A DNA stretch of 64,000 nucleotides from Lysinibacter cavernae (GTDB taxonomy: Bacteria; Actinomycetota; Actinomycetes; Actinomycetales; Microbacteriaceae): contig NZ_JAAMOX010000001.1 in assembly GCF_011758565.1 (NCBI RefSeq), positions 845,838-909,837 on the forward strand. The letters run 5' to 3'. Positions 62,824-64,000 of the stretch are shown here, piece after piece (positions within the stretch are counted from its first letter, which is position 1; every line of letters begins with the position of its first letter). The position numbers were made by a program, and so were the translations under genes. Below the pieces are notes generated by a model. It was not told where the DNA came from. It saw only the letters and a program-made list of their open reading frames with translations, and made no database searches.

Positions 62824-64000
62824 TTATCGCGGCGTGGCCGAGCCCATCAGTGTGCGTTCGTTTCGCTGACGTCGCAGCATACCGCCGGCAAGCAGCAGGC
62901 CAAGAGCAAGCAACAACACGGAGGTCAGTTGCCCACCGGTCACCGCGAGCGGCAACGGCAACGCTGTTCCCATGTACCGCGATGAGTCCGATGCAGGTGT
63001 GGCATCGTTCCCCGTTGGGCTCGCGCCGGTCACGGTTGCGGTGTTTTCGTATGCGCCAACCGTAGCCGTTCCCTGCTTCTCGCAGGTCACGCTTTCGCCA
63101 GGCTCAAGGTAATCAATCGGGCAGCTCACGACGCCCTCTATGTTGTCCTCAACAACGATGCCGACCAACGTTACATTTCCGGTATTGGTAACCGCATACG
63201 TCCATGTCACGTCGTCACCATCGTTCAGCAACGGAGTATCAGCGGCAAAGGCCTCGGTTGCGAGCTTTCCATTCGTGCGCTTTTCAACCGCAATCTCGGG
63301 TCGCTCAATATCGAGAATGACCTCGGCGATCGTGGAGTTCACGTCGCCAACTACCGACTCGGCGTGTGCAACGGCCGAGTTGATCAGAGCATCCCCCAGC
63401 GCGTCTTCTTGCGTGATCGTATACGGCGCGCTGCACTGTACCCGTTCACCCGGCGCCAACGAAATGTTGGCGGGATCGAGTTCGACACCATTGGCGTTGC
63501 ACACAATATCGCCAAGCCCTGGCAGCGGGTCCTCAACGCGAACCTTGTCGAGTACGGTATTCCCGTCGTTCAAAACCTCAAAGGAATACGTCACCGTGTC
63601 ACCGGCGACTACGCCAACAGCTGGCGAAACGCTCTTCTCCAGCGAAACCACCGGCTCAGCACCGTAGTACCTGGAAGGGTCCTCGTCGGTGACAGCATCT
63701 AGCTGAATGGCGTTTCCGTCGTTGTCGGCCGGCTGAGCCGAAACCGAACCGAGGTTGACGTAGTCACCAAGAGTGTCAGCCGACCCGGTGATCGTACACT
63801 CGGTACTCTCCCCCGGCTTCAACTCAGTTGTTGGGCAAACGGCCAACCCCTCAAGGTCGTCACTCACACGCAGCCCGATGAGCACCGAATCACCCTCGTT
63901 TTTTACGGTGAAGGTCCAGGTCACGTCGCTGCCACGCTGGATTGCTGGCACATCAGTATCGCCGAGGTCGTTTGCATCCGCTCCGTTGGTGCGCTTGACC
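62824..64000 (-). CDS. DUF11-repeat wall-anchored surface protein, N-terminal part outside the window
   Basis: The frame runs open through the window edge; the apparent start at 63951 is an internal GTG, and the residues before it (VKRTNGADANDLGDTD) match the start of the repeat inside the window (EKRTNG...ADTP). At least three repeats of about 110-120 residues carry paired phrases such as VTWTFTVKNEGD, LIGLRVSDDLEG, VTWTYAVTNTGN and LVGIVVEDNIEG, each with two conserved Cys that may form a disulfide. The end is PLPLAVTGG (LAVTG signal), a hydrophobic helix and RRQRNER. A long stalk or adhesin is likely. Ninth protein with this wall-anchoring architecture in the window. Confidence 0.88.
   Translation of the reverse strand, partial: VKRTNGADANDLGDTDVPAIQRGSDVTWTFTVKNEGDSVLIGLRVSDDLEGLAVCPTTELKPGESTECTITGSADTLGDYVNLGSVSAQPADNDGNAIQLDAVTDEDPSRYYGAEPVVSLEKSVSPAVGVVAGDTVTYSFEVLNDGNTVLDKVRVEDPLPGLGDIVCNANGVELDPANISLAPGERVQCSAPYTITQEDALGDALINSAVAHAESVVGDVNSTIAEVILDIERPEIAVEKRTNGKLATEAFAADTPLLNDGDDVTWTYAVTNTGNVTLVGIVVEDNIEGVVSCPIDYLEPGESVTCEKQGTATVGAYENTATVTGASPTGNDATPASDSSRYMGTALPLPLAVTGGQLTSVLLLALGLLLAGGMLRRQRNERTLMGSATPR

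Overview
The window looks like a chromosomal segment of a Gram-positive, moderately GC-rich actinobacterium, most plausibly a member of the Microbacteriaceae. This is an inference from several signs: ATG, GTG and TTG starts with 4-bp translational overlaps, LAXTG-type (class E sortase) cell-wall sorting signals, a DUF2510 protein, a mycothiol-isomerase-type DinB protein, a DtxR/IdeR-like iron box, and a ferrochelatase with the actinobacterial C-terminal cysteine cluster. I saw no rRNA, tRNA, CRISPR array, transposase or phage genes.

Layout. 1-16 kb is a surface-protein island. It holds two leucine-rich-repeat (internalin-like) proteins flanking an aldo/keto reductase, a giant DUF11-type adhesin, a further wall-anchored protein, a DUF1254/DUF1214-type protein, and a secreted wall-anchored PIG-L deacetylase with carbohydrate-binding-like domains. 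16-22.6 kb is a sugar module: DeoR regulator and GH4 6-phospho-glycosidase on the minus strand, divergent from PfkB kinase, lipoprotein and two permeases, with a 51-nt operator-like dyad between them. 24-29 kb is a five-gene siderophore-iron operon with an iron box at its start. 29-36.6 kb (minus strand) carries a second giant adhesin translationally coupled to an ECF sigma factor fused to a zinc-finger/transmembrane/external domain, followed by a paralogous sigma factor without the membrane part.

36.9-49.8 kb has a free-standing 21-residue Trp-rich peptide gene with its own terminator, a membrane transporter plus M20 amidohydrolase, a membrane-anchored DUF2510 protein with an HELAH motif, an amino-acid permease, two more LAXTG surface proteins and a small orphan/ankyrin gene pair. 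50.5-59 kb is a co-directional run: a degenerate ABC ATPase, YhgE/Pip membrane protein, glutamate decarboxylase, a YrhK-like membrane protein, a choloylglycine-hydrolase-family enzyme, a DMT/NIPA-like transporter and a ThrE-like exporter. I read it as an acid/envelope-stress cluster (inference). 59-64 kb holds ferrochelatase with a strong palindrome in its promoter, an FUSC-like membrane protein, an NmrA-like oxidoreductase and a DUF11 surface protein running off the window end.

The dominant theme is the cell surface: nine proteins end in an L-x-x-TG motif (eight of them LAXTG), a hydrophobic stretch and a basic tail. The most unusual arrangement is the adhesin-sigma operon at 30.3-36.6 kb. 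All calls are by reading the sequence; no database search was possible.
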